A program made the position numbers and the translations under genes. Positions 1-5,051 of a stretch of DNA of 5,051 nt are shown here, one piece after another (the stretch's first letter is position 1; every line of letters starts with the position of its first letter). Source of the DNA: CAVWCW01 sp965365625 (lineage in GTDB: Bacteria > Pseudomonadota > Gammaproteobacteria > Chromatiales > Chromatiaceae). Below the pieces are notes generated by a model. It searched no databases. It was not told where the DNA came from and saw nothing but the letters and a program-made list of their open reading frames with translations. The DNA lies in the NCBI GenBank assembly GCA_965365625.1, contig CBDUCL010000221.1, positions 1 to 5,051 of the forward strand. Direction: 5' to 3'.

Positions 1-2
1 AG

Positions 3-998
3 AACGGCTTCGACGGCGACTCGGTTTACGCCGGTGCTTCCGACTTCTTCTTCCAGGTGGTGTTCGTGGCCACCGCCATGTCCATCGTCTCCGGAGCGGT
101 GGCCGAGCGCATGAAGCTCTGGGCCTTCCTGCTGTTCGCGGTGGTGATGACCGGTTTCATCTATCCGATGGAAGGCAGCTGGACCTGGGGCGGCAACTCG
201 GTCTTCGGGCTTTACTCCTTGGGCGACGACTTCGGCTTCTCGGACTTCGCCGGCTCTGGCATCGTGCATCTGGCGGGAGCCGCCGCGGCCCTGGCCGGCG
301 TGCTCCTGCTCGGCGCACGCAAGGGCAAATACGGCAAGGACGGCAGCATCAACGCCATCCCCGGCGCCAATTTGCCCCTAGCCACCCTCGGCACCTTTAT
401 CCTGTGGATGGGCTGGTTCGGTTTCAACGGTGGTTCGGTGCTCAAGCTGGGGGATGTCGCCAATGCCAACTCGGTGGCCATGGTGTTCCTGAACACCAAT
501 GCGGCGGCCGCCGGCGGCCTGATCGTGGCCCTGCTGGTGGCGCGCATGATGTTCGGCAAGGCCGACCTGACCATGGCCTTGAACGGTGCCCTTGCGGGTC
601 TGGTGGCGATAACCGCCGAGCCCTCCACGCCGACCCCGCTGGCCGCTACCCTGATCGGCGGCGTCGGTGGCTTCCTGGTGGTGTTGTCGATCGTCGCTCT
701 CGACAAGCTGCGTATCGACGATCCGGTCGGTGCCATCTCGGTGCACGGCACCGTCGGCATCTGGGGCCTGCTGGCGGTGCCCCTGACCAACGACGGTACG
801 ACCTTCGTCGGTCAGTTGGTGGGCATGGCGACCATCCTGGTCTGGGTGTTCGGCGTCAGCTTCGTGACCTGGCTGATCATCAAGCTGATCATGGGCATCC
901 GCGTCTCCGAGGAAGAGGAGTACGAGGGTGTGGACATCGGCGAGTGCGGCCTGGAGGCCTATCCCGAGTTCACCGGCAACCGGGGCTCCGGCATGTGA
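3..998 (+). CDS. amtB: Ammonium transporter, Amt/MEP family (5' truncated)
   Basis: This is an inner-membrane channel of the Amt/MEP/Rh family that conducts ammonium/ammonia into the cell for assimilation. The reading frame is open from base 3, so the gene begins outside the window; 331 residues are visible against roughly 400-450 in full-length relatives. Family landmarks, numbered from base 3, appear in order: the AERMK segment; SWTWGG with a Trp near residue 62 (like E. coli W148); DFAGSGIVH with the structural Asp near 81 and first pore His near 89; WFGFNGGS with the pore Phe and Ser near 141-145; and ISVHGTVGIWG with the second pore His near 248. Hydrophobic membrane helices alternate throughout. 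The cytoplasmic tail is acidic (VSEEEEYEG) and ends ECGLEAYPEF, a tail type I recall from gammaproteobacterial Amt proteins. Such genes often follow glnK and are nitrogen-regulated, but the upstream region is not visible. No pore residue is missing. The family is certain; the symbol is by homology. Confidence 0.95.
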   Translation, partial: NGFDGDSVYAGASDFFFQVVFVATAMSIVSGAVAERMKLWAFLLFAVVMTGFIYPMEGSWTWGGNSVFGLYSLGDDFGFSDFAGSGIVHLAGAAAALAGVLLLGARKGKYGKDGSINAIPGANLPLATLGTFILWMGWFGFNGGSVLKLGDVANANSVAMVFLNTNAAAAGGLIVALLVARMMFGKADLTMALNGALAGLVAITAEPSTPTPLAATLIGGVGGFLVVLSIVALDKLRIDDPVGAISVHGTVGIWGLLAVPLTNDGTTFVGQLVGMATILVWVFGVSFVTWLIIKLIMGIRVSEEEEYEGVDIGECGLEAYPEFTGNRGSGM

Positions 999-1024
999 TC
1001 GGACGGCCGATCAAGCAATAAGGG

Positions 1025-1051
1025 AACGGGCGCCTTGTGCGCCCGTTTTTT
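1025..1051 (+). terminator. Rho-independent terminator of the ammonium transporter gene
   Basis: A perfect 9-bp inverted repeat, AACGGGCGC (1025-1033) and GCGCCCGTT (1039-1047), closes a five-base loop (CTTGT). It runs straight into six T residues (1046-1051). It lies 26 bases after the transporter stop codon, as expected for an intrinsic terminator on the plus strand. The convergent CDGSH gene stops at 1061, so the same hairpin is also at the end of that transcript. In that direction it is followed by TTCCCTTATT rather than a clean U tract, so it would be weaker there. Confidence 0.93.
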
Positions 1052-1060
1052 ATTTGTAGG

Positions 1061-1303
1061 TCAGCCTTCCAAGGTGCTATGGCTGCCGTCGCAGAACGGC
1101 GGGTCCTGGCTATGTTTGCAGCCGCACAGCCAGACCTTCTTTTTCTCGCTGATCTCCAATTTCACCGGGGAGAAGTCTGTGCCTTGATGAGAGCCGTCGC
1201 AAAACGGCTGATTCTGCGCGCGTCCGCAGGCGCACCACCAGTACTCGCCGGGCTCCAACTCGGCGGCAAAGGGTTGTTTCTGGCAGATCTCTGGCTCAGG
1301 CAT
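1061..1303 (-). CDS. Double-CDGSH iron-sulfur protein
   Basis: This is a small soluble protein of 80 residues with two CDGSH zinc-finger-like motifs, each of which normally binds a [2Fe-2S] cluster through three Cys and one His. Motif 1 spans residues 24-39 (C24, C26, C35, H39) and motif 2 spans 60-75 (C60, C62, C71, H75); both end FCDGSH, so all eight ligands are present. Motif 1 has Ala29 where the family usually has Ser/Thr; motif 2 has the usual Ser65. There is no signal peptide or membrane anchor, unlike eukaryotic mitoNEET, so a cytoplasmic location is inferred. The start at 1303 is chosen because AAGGAG lies 10 bases upstream; an in-frame start 32 codons earlier adds only low-complexity residues. 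The gene is convergent with the ammonium transporter and divergent from polA, so it is probably monocistronic. Bacterial members are linked to redox or iron-sulfur homeostasis, but no precise function can be assigned. Confidence 0.93.
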   Translation of the reverse strand: MPEPEICQKQPFAAELEPGEYWWCACGRAQNQPFCDGSHQGTDFSPVKLEISEKKKVWLCGCKHSQDPPFCDGSHSTLEG

Positions 1304-1313
1304 GGTTGGCTGG

Positions 1314-1319
1314 CTCCTT
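1314..1319 (-). promoter_or_regulatory. Ribosome binding site of the CDGSH gene
   Basis: On the minus strand AAGGAG (within TAAGGAGC) lies 10 bases before the ATG at 1303. This strong Shine-Dalgarno match fixes the start at MPEPE and argues against the longer frame beginning at 1399. Confidence 0.8.
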
Positions 1320-1370
1320 ATGGATTTATGCTTCAGGCCTCGGCTGCGCCCGCTGGCGCGAGTGTGGCCT

Positions 1371-1399
1371 ATGGTATGGGCAGGGACGGGCGGCGGCAA
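1371..1399 (-). promoter_or_regulatory. Candidate sigma70 promoter for the CDGSH gene
   Basis: Reading the minus strand, TTGCCG (1399-1394; 4 of 6 matches to TTGACA) is followed after exactly 17 bases by TACCAT (1376-1371; 4 of 6 matches to TATAAT). This would start transcription about 60 bases upstream of the CDGSH start codon. The -35 lies within the upstream part of the polA promoter region, so the two promoters would be back to back. Each hexamer is only a moderate match; the spacing is the best argument for it. Confidence 0.4.
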
Positions 1400-1418
1400 G
1401 TCCGCTACTGATCTGGGC

Positions 1419-1424
1419 TATAAT
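1419..1424 (+). promoter_or_regulatory. -10 element of the polA promoter
   Basis: A perfect TATAAT sits 33 bases before the polA start codon. No good -35 hexamer is found 16-18 bases upstream (GCAAGT at 17), and there is no TG directly in the extended -10 position. Transcription would begin near 1431, giving a leader of about 26 bases. The polA start has no clear Shine-Dalgarno sequence: the leader is C-rich and the nearest purine patch is CGGA, around 1445-1448. Confidence 0.6.
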
Positions 1425-1456
1425 CTCATGCCTTTCCCAGCCCCCGGACCCTGCCC

Positions 1457-4159
1457 ATGACCGCTGACAACCTGCTCGTCCTGGTAGACGGCTCCTCCTA
1501 CCTGTTTCGCGCCTACCATGCCTTGCCGCCCCTCACCAACTCCCGTGGCCAAGCCACCGGTGCCCTGGTTGGCGTGATCAATATGTTGCGGCGCCTGATC
1601 GACGAGCACCGGCCGGCCCACATCGGGGTGGTGTTCGACGCCCCCGGCAAGACCTTTCGCGACGACCTCTACGACCAGTACAAGGCCAATCGGCCCCCGA
1701 TGCCGGACGACCTGCGTGAGCAGATCGACCCCCTGCACCGCTGGATCCGTGCCATGGGCCTGCCGCTGCTGGTAGTGCCGGATGTGGAGGCGGACGATGT
1801 CATCGGCACCCTGGCGACTCAGGCCAGTGAAAGCGGCATGCAGACTCTGATCTCCACCGGCGACAAGGATTTGGCGCAACTGGTGGACGAGCGGGTGACC
1901 CTGGTCAACACCATGAACGACAGCTACCTGGACCGGGATGGGGTGGTGGCCAAATTCGGCGTGCCGCCGGAGCGCATCATCGACTACCTGACCTTGGTCG
2001 GCGACAGCGTCGATAATATCCCGGGGGTGCCCAAGTGCGGTCCGAAGACCGCCGTCAAGTGGTTGCAGGCCTATGGTTCGCTGGACGAGGTGATGGCCCA
2101 CGCCGATGAGATCCAAGGCAAGGTGGGCGAGAACCTGCGAGCCAGTCTGGAGCAATTGCCTCTATCGCGGGAACTGGTGAGAATCCGACTCGATCTGGAT
2201 CTGGAACTTGCCCCGGATGGACTGCGGCCTGGCGAGCCGGATCAGGCGGCCCTGCGCGAAATCTACCAGTGGATCGAATCCGAGCGCCTGCTGGCGACCC
2301 TGGACGACGCCGGAGACAGCCCTGCCGAATCCGCCCCCGCTGCGGCGGCCGGACAGGACTACGAGACCATCCTCGACTGGCCCCAGTTCGATATCTGGAT
2401 GAAGCGCCTTGAGAACGCCGAGCTGATCGCCCTGGATACGGAGACCACCAGCCTCGACTATATGCGGGCCGAGCTGGTGGGCCTGTCATTCGCCGTGCAG
2501 CCCGGCCAGGCCGCCTACCTGCCGCTGGCCCATGACTATCCCGGGGCTCCCGAGCAGTTGGATCGGGAGGCGGTATTGAAACGGATGCGTCCCTTGCTCG
2601 AGAACCCCAAGCGCCCCAAGGTGGGGCAGAATCTGAAGTACGACATGGGCGTGCTGGCCAATGCCGGCATCGAGCTGGCGGGCATCGCCTTCGACACCAT
2701 GCTCGAATCCTATGTCACCGACAGCACCGCCACCCGCCATGACATGGACTCCCTGGCCAAGAAATACCTGGATTGGAGCACCATCAAATACGAGGAGGTG
2801 GCGGGAAAGGGCGCCAAGCAGCTCGGCTTCGATCAGGTGCCGCTGGAGACCGCCGCCCCCTACGCCGCGGAGGACGCCGACGTTACCCTGCGCCTGCACC
2901 AACGCCTGTGGCCGGAGCTGGAGCGCGATGCGACCCTGAGCCGGCTGCTGCGGGAGATCGAGATGCCCCTGGTGCCGGTGCTCTCGCGCATGGAGCGGGC
3001 CGGGGTGCGCATCGACAGCGCGATGCTGGCCGCTCAGAGCAAGCAGCTGGCCGAACGCATGCACGAGCTGGAACAGAGCGCCTGCGAGCAGGCCGGACAT
3101 TCGTTCAACCTCGGCTCACCCAAACAAATCGGCGAGATCCTGTTCAACGAACAGGGGCTGCCGGTCAAGGCCAAGACCCCCAAGGGAGCGCCCTCCACCG
3201 CCGAGTCGGTATTGCAGGAACTGGCCGAGGAGTTCGAGCTGCCGCGTCTGATCCTGGAGCACCGGGGCCTGAGCAAGCTCAAGTCCACCTACACCGACCG
3301 CCTGCCGGAGCAGGTCAACCCGCGCACCGGGCGGGTGCACACTTCGTATCACCAGGCGGTGGCGGCTACCGGGCGGCTGTCCTCGTCCGACCCCAATCTA
3401 CAGAATATCCCGGTGCGCAGCGAAGAGGGCCGGCGTATCCGACAGGCCTTCGTCCCCGAGGACGGCTACCGGATGCTGGCCGCCGACTATTCCCAGATCG
3501 AGCTGCGGATCATGGCCCACCTATCTGGCGACGAGGGCCTGGTAGCCGCGTTCGCCGCCGGTGCCGACATCCACAAAGCAACCGCCGCCGAGGTATTCGG
3601 TGTGGCACTTGATAAGGTCAGCGCCGAGCAGCGGCGCTCTGCCAAGGCGATCAACTTTGGCCTGATCTACGGCATGTCCGCCTTTGGCCTGGCGCGTCAG
3701 CTCGGCATCGAGCGCGGCGCCGCCCAGGAGTATGTCGACCTCTACTTCCAACGCTATCCTGGGGTGAAGGCATTCATGGAACGCACCCGAACCCAGGCTC
3801 GGGAGCAGGGTTACGTGGAGACCGTGTTCGGCCGCCGACTTTATCTGCCAGAGATCAACGCCCGCAGCGGGCAGCGCCGGGCCGCCGCTGAACGCACCGC
3901 CATCAATGCCCCGATGCAGGGCACTGCCTCGGACATCATCAAGATCGCAATGCGCGAAGTCGACGCCTGGATTCAAAAAGAACAACCCGACCTGCGCATG
4001 ATCATGCAGGTCCACGACGAGCTGGTATTCGAGATCCGCCCGGACCAATTCGAATCGATCCAAAACGAGATCCGCACCCGTATGCAGGCCGCTGCCGAGC
4101 TGCGCGTGCCCCTGGTGGTGGATATCGGCGTGGGCAACAACTGGGAGCAGGCTCACTGA
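1457..4159 (+). CDS. polA: DNA polymerase I
   Basis: This 900-residue repair and replication polymerase fills gaps and removes Okazaki-fragment RNA primers; E. coli PolA has 928 residues. The N-terminal 5' nuclease (about 1-290) keeps its metal-binding acids: D11, D61, E111/D113/D114, D136/D138 and D183/D186. An Ala/Pro-rich linker (about 284-300) leads to the 3'-5' exonuclease (about 300-490), where DTE (D327, E329), D396 in GQNLKYD and D473 in YAAED are intact, so proofreading should be active. The polymerase domain follows: motif A DYSQIELR (D677, E682), the O-helix with R726, K730, F734 and Y738, and motif C QVHDE (D854). F734 corresponds to E. coli F762, the residue that disfavours dideoxynucleotides less than Tyr does. 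The protein ends GVGNNWEQAH, matching the family C terminus. The start aligns with the E. coli N terminus (LVDGSSYLFRAYHA at 9-22). It is flanked by a divergent gene and a long spacer, so it is probably transcribed alone. No defect is seen. Confidence 0.99.
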   Translation: MTADNLLVLVDGSSYLFRAYHALPPLTNSRGQATGALVGVINMLRRLIDEHRPAHIGVVFDAPGKTFRDDLYDQYKANRPPMPDDLREQIDPLHRWIRAMGLPLLVVPDVEADDVIGTLATQASESGMQTLISTGDKDLAQLVDERVTLVNTMNDSYLDRDGVVAKFGVPPERIIDYLTLVGDSVDNIPGVPKCGPKTAVKWLQAYGSLDEVMAHADEIQGKVGENLRASLEQLPLSRELVRIRLDLDLELAPDGLRPGEPDQAALREIYQWIESERLLATLDDAGDSPAESAPAAAAGQDYETILDWPQFDIWMKRLENAELIALDTETTSLDYMRAELVGLSFAVQPGQAAYLPLAHDYPGAPEQLDREAVLKRMRPLLENPKRPKVGQNLKYDMGVLANAGIELAGIAFDTMLESYVTDSTATRHDMDSLAKKYLDWSTIKYEEVAGKGAKQLGFDQVPLETAAPYAAEDADVTLRLHQRLWPELERDATLSRLLREIEMPLVPVLSRMERAGVRIDSAMLAAQSKQLAERMHELEQSACEQAGHSFNLGSPKQIGEILFNEQGLPVKAKTPKGAPSTAESVLQELAEEFELPRLILEHRGLSKLKSTYTDRLPEQVNPRTGRVHTSYHQAVAATGRLSSSDPNLQNIPVRSEEGRRIRQAFVPEDGYRMLAADYSQIELRIMAHLSGDEGLVAAFAAGADIHKATAAEVFGVALDKVSAEQRRSAKAINFGLIYGMSAFGLARQLGIERGAAQEYVDLYFQRYPGVKAFMERTRTQAREQGYVETVFGRRLYLPEINARSGQRRAAAERTAINAPMQGTASDIIKIAMREVDAWIQKEQPDLRMIMQVHDELVFEIRPDQFESIQNEIRTRMQAAAELRVPLVVDIGVGNNWEQAH

Positions 4160-4476
4160 TCACCCACCCCGTTCCGAGCGAGGGCTTTGCGAAGCGCGGC
4201 GATGGCCAGTGCGATCTGCGTTGGCGAACAGCCCTCCAATCGCGTTGAGTGACGGGTAGGCGGCGCCCGCGTTCGATTGATTCCTTGCCTCGCCGTGAAG
4301 ATCTATGCGACGTTTCTTTTGCTCACAAAAGTCCACCCGCATTGTCTTTGCTTTGTAGGCCTTTCAATCCGAGACCCAGGGACGCGGACGCGAGCGCAGT
4401 AGATTCGGCGAGCACCCCATCGCCGCCGGCATCAGCTCCGCCGATGAAGCCTGGTCCTCTTTTGGGTTAAAGAATC
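4160..4476. other. 317-base spacer without a convincing gene; possible repeat or gene remnant
   Basis: No protein-coding gene could be supported here. The short open frames (4249-4470 plus; 4160-4342 minus) have no recognisable domain and no ribosome binding site. Structure is visible: GAGGGCT (4180-4186) pairs with AGCCCTC (4230-4236), and immediately afterwards CAATCG (4237-4242) pairs with CGATTG (4274-4279). A compact hairpin CTTTTG-CTCA-CAAAAG occupies 4316-4331. None is followed by a T tract, so no intrinsic terminator for polA is evident. On the minus strand one frame is open from an in-frame TAG at about 4304-4306 down to a TGA at the polA end (complement of TCA, 4155-4157). It lacks ATG or GTG but contains the protein-like, amphipathic string QIALAIAALRKALARNG. 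Spot 42 RNA, which follows polA in enterobacteria, was looked for and not seen. The region may be an interspersed intergenic repeat or a decayed small gene; this is inference. Confidence 0.4.
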
Positions 4477-4815
4477 ATGTGCGAATTGTTGTCCGACGAG
4501 GCGGCGCTGGAACAATACGTTCGTTCCCATCCCATCTGCTTGGTGTACTTCAGTACTCCGGATTGCGGGGTGTGCACCGCTTTGAAACCCAAACTGGGCG
4601 CTATGCTGGAGCAGCGATTTCCGAAGATAGCATTCGCGGAAGTAGACTGCTCGCTGTCGCCCTCCCTGGCCGCCGGATACAGCGTGTTTTCGGTTCCAAC
4701 CCTGATCGTGTTTACCCAGGGAAAGGAGAGCCTGCGCAAGTCGCGCTCCTTGGGTCTTGGGGTTCTGGCGGGGGAACTCGAGCGACCCTATTCGTTGGTG
4801 TATGGCGGCAACTGA
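4477..4815 (+). CDS. Small thioredoxin-family protein with a CGVC active site
   Basis: This is a 112-residue single-domain thioredoxin-fold protein, about the usual thioredoxin length. The first strand, ICLVYFSTPDCGVC, carries a CxxC redox centre at C30 and C33; the variable pair is Gly-Val rather than the Gly-Pro of classical thioredoxin. The active-site helix follows (TALKPKL), then AEVDCS, and the conserved cis-proline loop SVPTLIVF with P74. The last helix is short and the tail (about 100-112) is not recognised. There is no signal peptide, so a cytoplasmic thiol reductase or isomerase role is inferred; the partner is unknown. The extra cysteines C2, C21 and C58 are outside the active site. 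The ATG at 4477 has only a weak purine patch (AAAGA) upstream. By eye the gene is less GC-rich than polA. A LysE-family exporter follows after 137 bases with its own candidate promoter, so co-transcription is possible but not required. Confidence 0.88.
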   Translation: MCELLSDEAALEQYVRSHPICLVYFSTPDCGVCTALKPKLGAMLEQRFPKIAFAEVDCSLSPSLAAGYSVFSVPTLIVFTQGKESLRKSRSLGLGVLAGELERPYSLVYGGN

Positions 4816-4890
4816 ACCACTTCTCCAACCCTTTGCCTGGGGGGCCGAATTTTACGCGAGCTGGCATCTGCGAAGGACAAACAGCAAGAC

Positions 4891-4918
4891 CTGATACAAG
4901 GTTTTCGTGATTTACAAT
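4891..4918 (+). promoter_or_regulatory. Candidate sigma70 promoter for the LysE-family gene
   Basis: CTGATA (4891-4896; 4 of 6 matches to TTGACA) and TACAAT (4913-4918; 5 of 6 matches to TATAAT) are separated by 16 bases. The predicted start of transcription, near 4925, gives a leader of about 28 bases before the TTG start codon at 4953. The surrounding spacer (4816-4952) is more AT-rich than the genes. No intrinsic terminator for the thioredoxin gene was found between 4816 and the promoter. Confidence 0.45.
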
Positions 4919-4941
4919 GAACCGGCTGATCGCGAATAGAT

Positions 4942-4945
4942 AAGG
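4942..4945 (+). promoter_or_regulatory. Ribosome binding site favouring a TTG start of the LysE-family gene
   Basis: AAGG lies 7 bases before the TTG at 4953. The alternative ATG at 4968 has no purine-rich patch at a workable distance; the same AAGG would be 22 bases away. Spacing therefore favours the rarer TTG codon. Confidence 0.55.
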
Positions 4946-4952
4946 CTCTATT

Positions 4953-5051
4953 TTGTCCACACACCAGATGCTTTCCGGATTCGTACTGGGGTTCTCCGCC
5001 GGAATTGCCCCTGGCCCCCTGCTTACCCTAGTGATCGCCCAGTCGCTGTCC
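4953..5051 (+). CDS. LysE/RhtB-family amino-acid exporter (3' truncated)
   Basis: Only the first 33 codons are in the window, and the frame is still open at the right edge. The peptide begins with five polar residues and then a hydrophobic helix, LSGFVLGFSAGIAPGPLLTL. Its APGP motif is the signature of the first membrane helix in LysE-type translocators, which are inner-membrane proteins of about 200 residues that export amino acids or related small molecules. The frame is closed upstream by TAA at 4941-4943. TTG at 4953 is preferred as start because of the AAGG 7 bases upstream; ATG at 4968 would remove five residues and still leave the helix whole. The substrate cannot be inferred from this fragment. 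A thioredoxin-fold gene precedes it on the same strand. Confidence 0.8.
   Translation, partial: MSTHQMLSGFVLGFSAGIAPGPLLTLVIAQSLS

Noticed and set aside
404..1021. A 205-codon plus-strand open frame inside the ammonium transporter gene
   Set aside because: It is rich in Arg, Gly and His, as expected from an out-of-frame reading of GC-rich DNA, and overlaps a clear membrane-protein frame.
1304..1399. N-terminal extension of the CDGSH protein by 32 residues
   Set aside because: The extension has no family similarity, would start within the candidate promoter, and ignores the AAGGAG placed 10 bases before the ATG at 1303.
1037..1411. A 124-codon plus-strand open frame between the transporter and polA
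   Set aside because: It is the opposite strand of the CDGSH gene, whose paired Cys/His motifs and strong ribosome binding site show which strand is real.
1418..2155. A 245-codon open frame on the minus strand over the 5' end of polA
   Set aside because: It is antisense to the conserved 5' nuclease domain, has no recognisable motif, and long antisense frames are usual in GC-rich genes. The same reasoning removes the minus-strand frames at 2055-2489, 2486-3100 and 3521-4156.
4316..4331. Hairpin CTTTTG-CTCA-CAAAAG as a terminator of polA
   Set aside because: The stem is AT-rich and no T tract follows it on either strand, so it does not fit an intrinsic terminator.
4342..4368. Possible promoter TTGTCT ... 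TTCAAT upstream of the thioredoxin-like gene
   Set aside because: The spacer is only 15 bases and the start would lie about 100 bases from the gene; the match is too weak to list.
4249..4470. A 73-codon plus-strand open frame after polA
   Set aside because: It starts at GTG with no ribosome binding site, its composition is Pro/Arg/Ser-rich, and no domain is recognised. It is treated as part of the unexplained spacer.
4160..4476. Spot 42-like small RNA downstream of polA
   Set aside because: No similarity to the Spot 42 sequence and no terminator hairpin with a U tract was seen; the position after polA alone is not evidence.
4479..4910. A 143-codon plus-strand frame overlapping the thioredoxin-like gene
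   Set aside because: It lies in another frame of a gene that has a clear CxxC and cis-proline signature, and shows no motif of its own.

Overview
The window is a GC-rich stretch of ordinary bacterial chromosome. The sequence of the DNA polymerase I and the AmtB-type ammonium transporter point to a gammaproteobacterium: the PolA motifs and its C-terminal NNWEQAH tail read very close to the E. coli enzyme. The exact lineage cannot be fixed from this sequence; an environmental, possibly sulfur-oxidising, gammaproteobacterium is only a guess.

Layout from left to right. (1) 3-998, plus strand: the last 331 codons of an ammonium transporter, cut by the window edge, followed by a strong intrinsic terminator (1025-1051). 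(2) 1061-1303, minus strand: an 80-residue protein with two CDGSH iron-sulfur motifs, convergent with the transporter and divergent from polA. (3) 1304-1456: a 153-base divergent promoter region with a perfect TATAAT for polA and a candidate opposite-facing promoter for the CDGSH gene. (4) 1457-4159, plus strand: complete polA (900 residues), with the 5' nuclease, 3'-5' proofreading and polymerase active sites all intact. (5) 4160-4476: 317 bases with no convincing gene. The stretch has inverted repeats and several open but start-less frames, which suggests an interspersed repeat or a decayed small gene. (6) 4477-4815, plus strand: a small thioredoxin-fold protein with a CGVC active site. (7) 4816-4952: a spacer with a candidate sigma70 promoter. 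(8) 4953-5051, plus strand: the first 33 codons of a LysE/RhtB-family exporter, probably starting at TTG.

The genes do not form one pathway. Nitrogen import, iron-sulfur/redox chemistry, DNA repair and replication, thiol redox and amino-acid export lie side by side, mostly as single transcription units. No mobile element, CRISPR array, RNA gene or clearly new system was found. The least explained part is the spacer downstream of polA.
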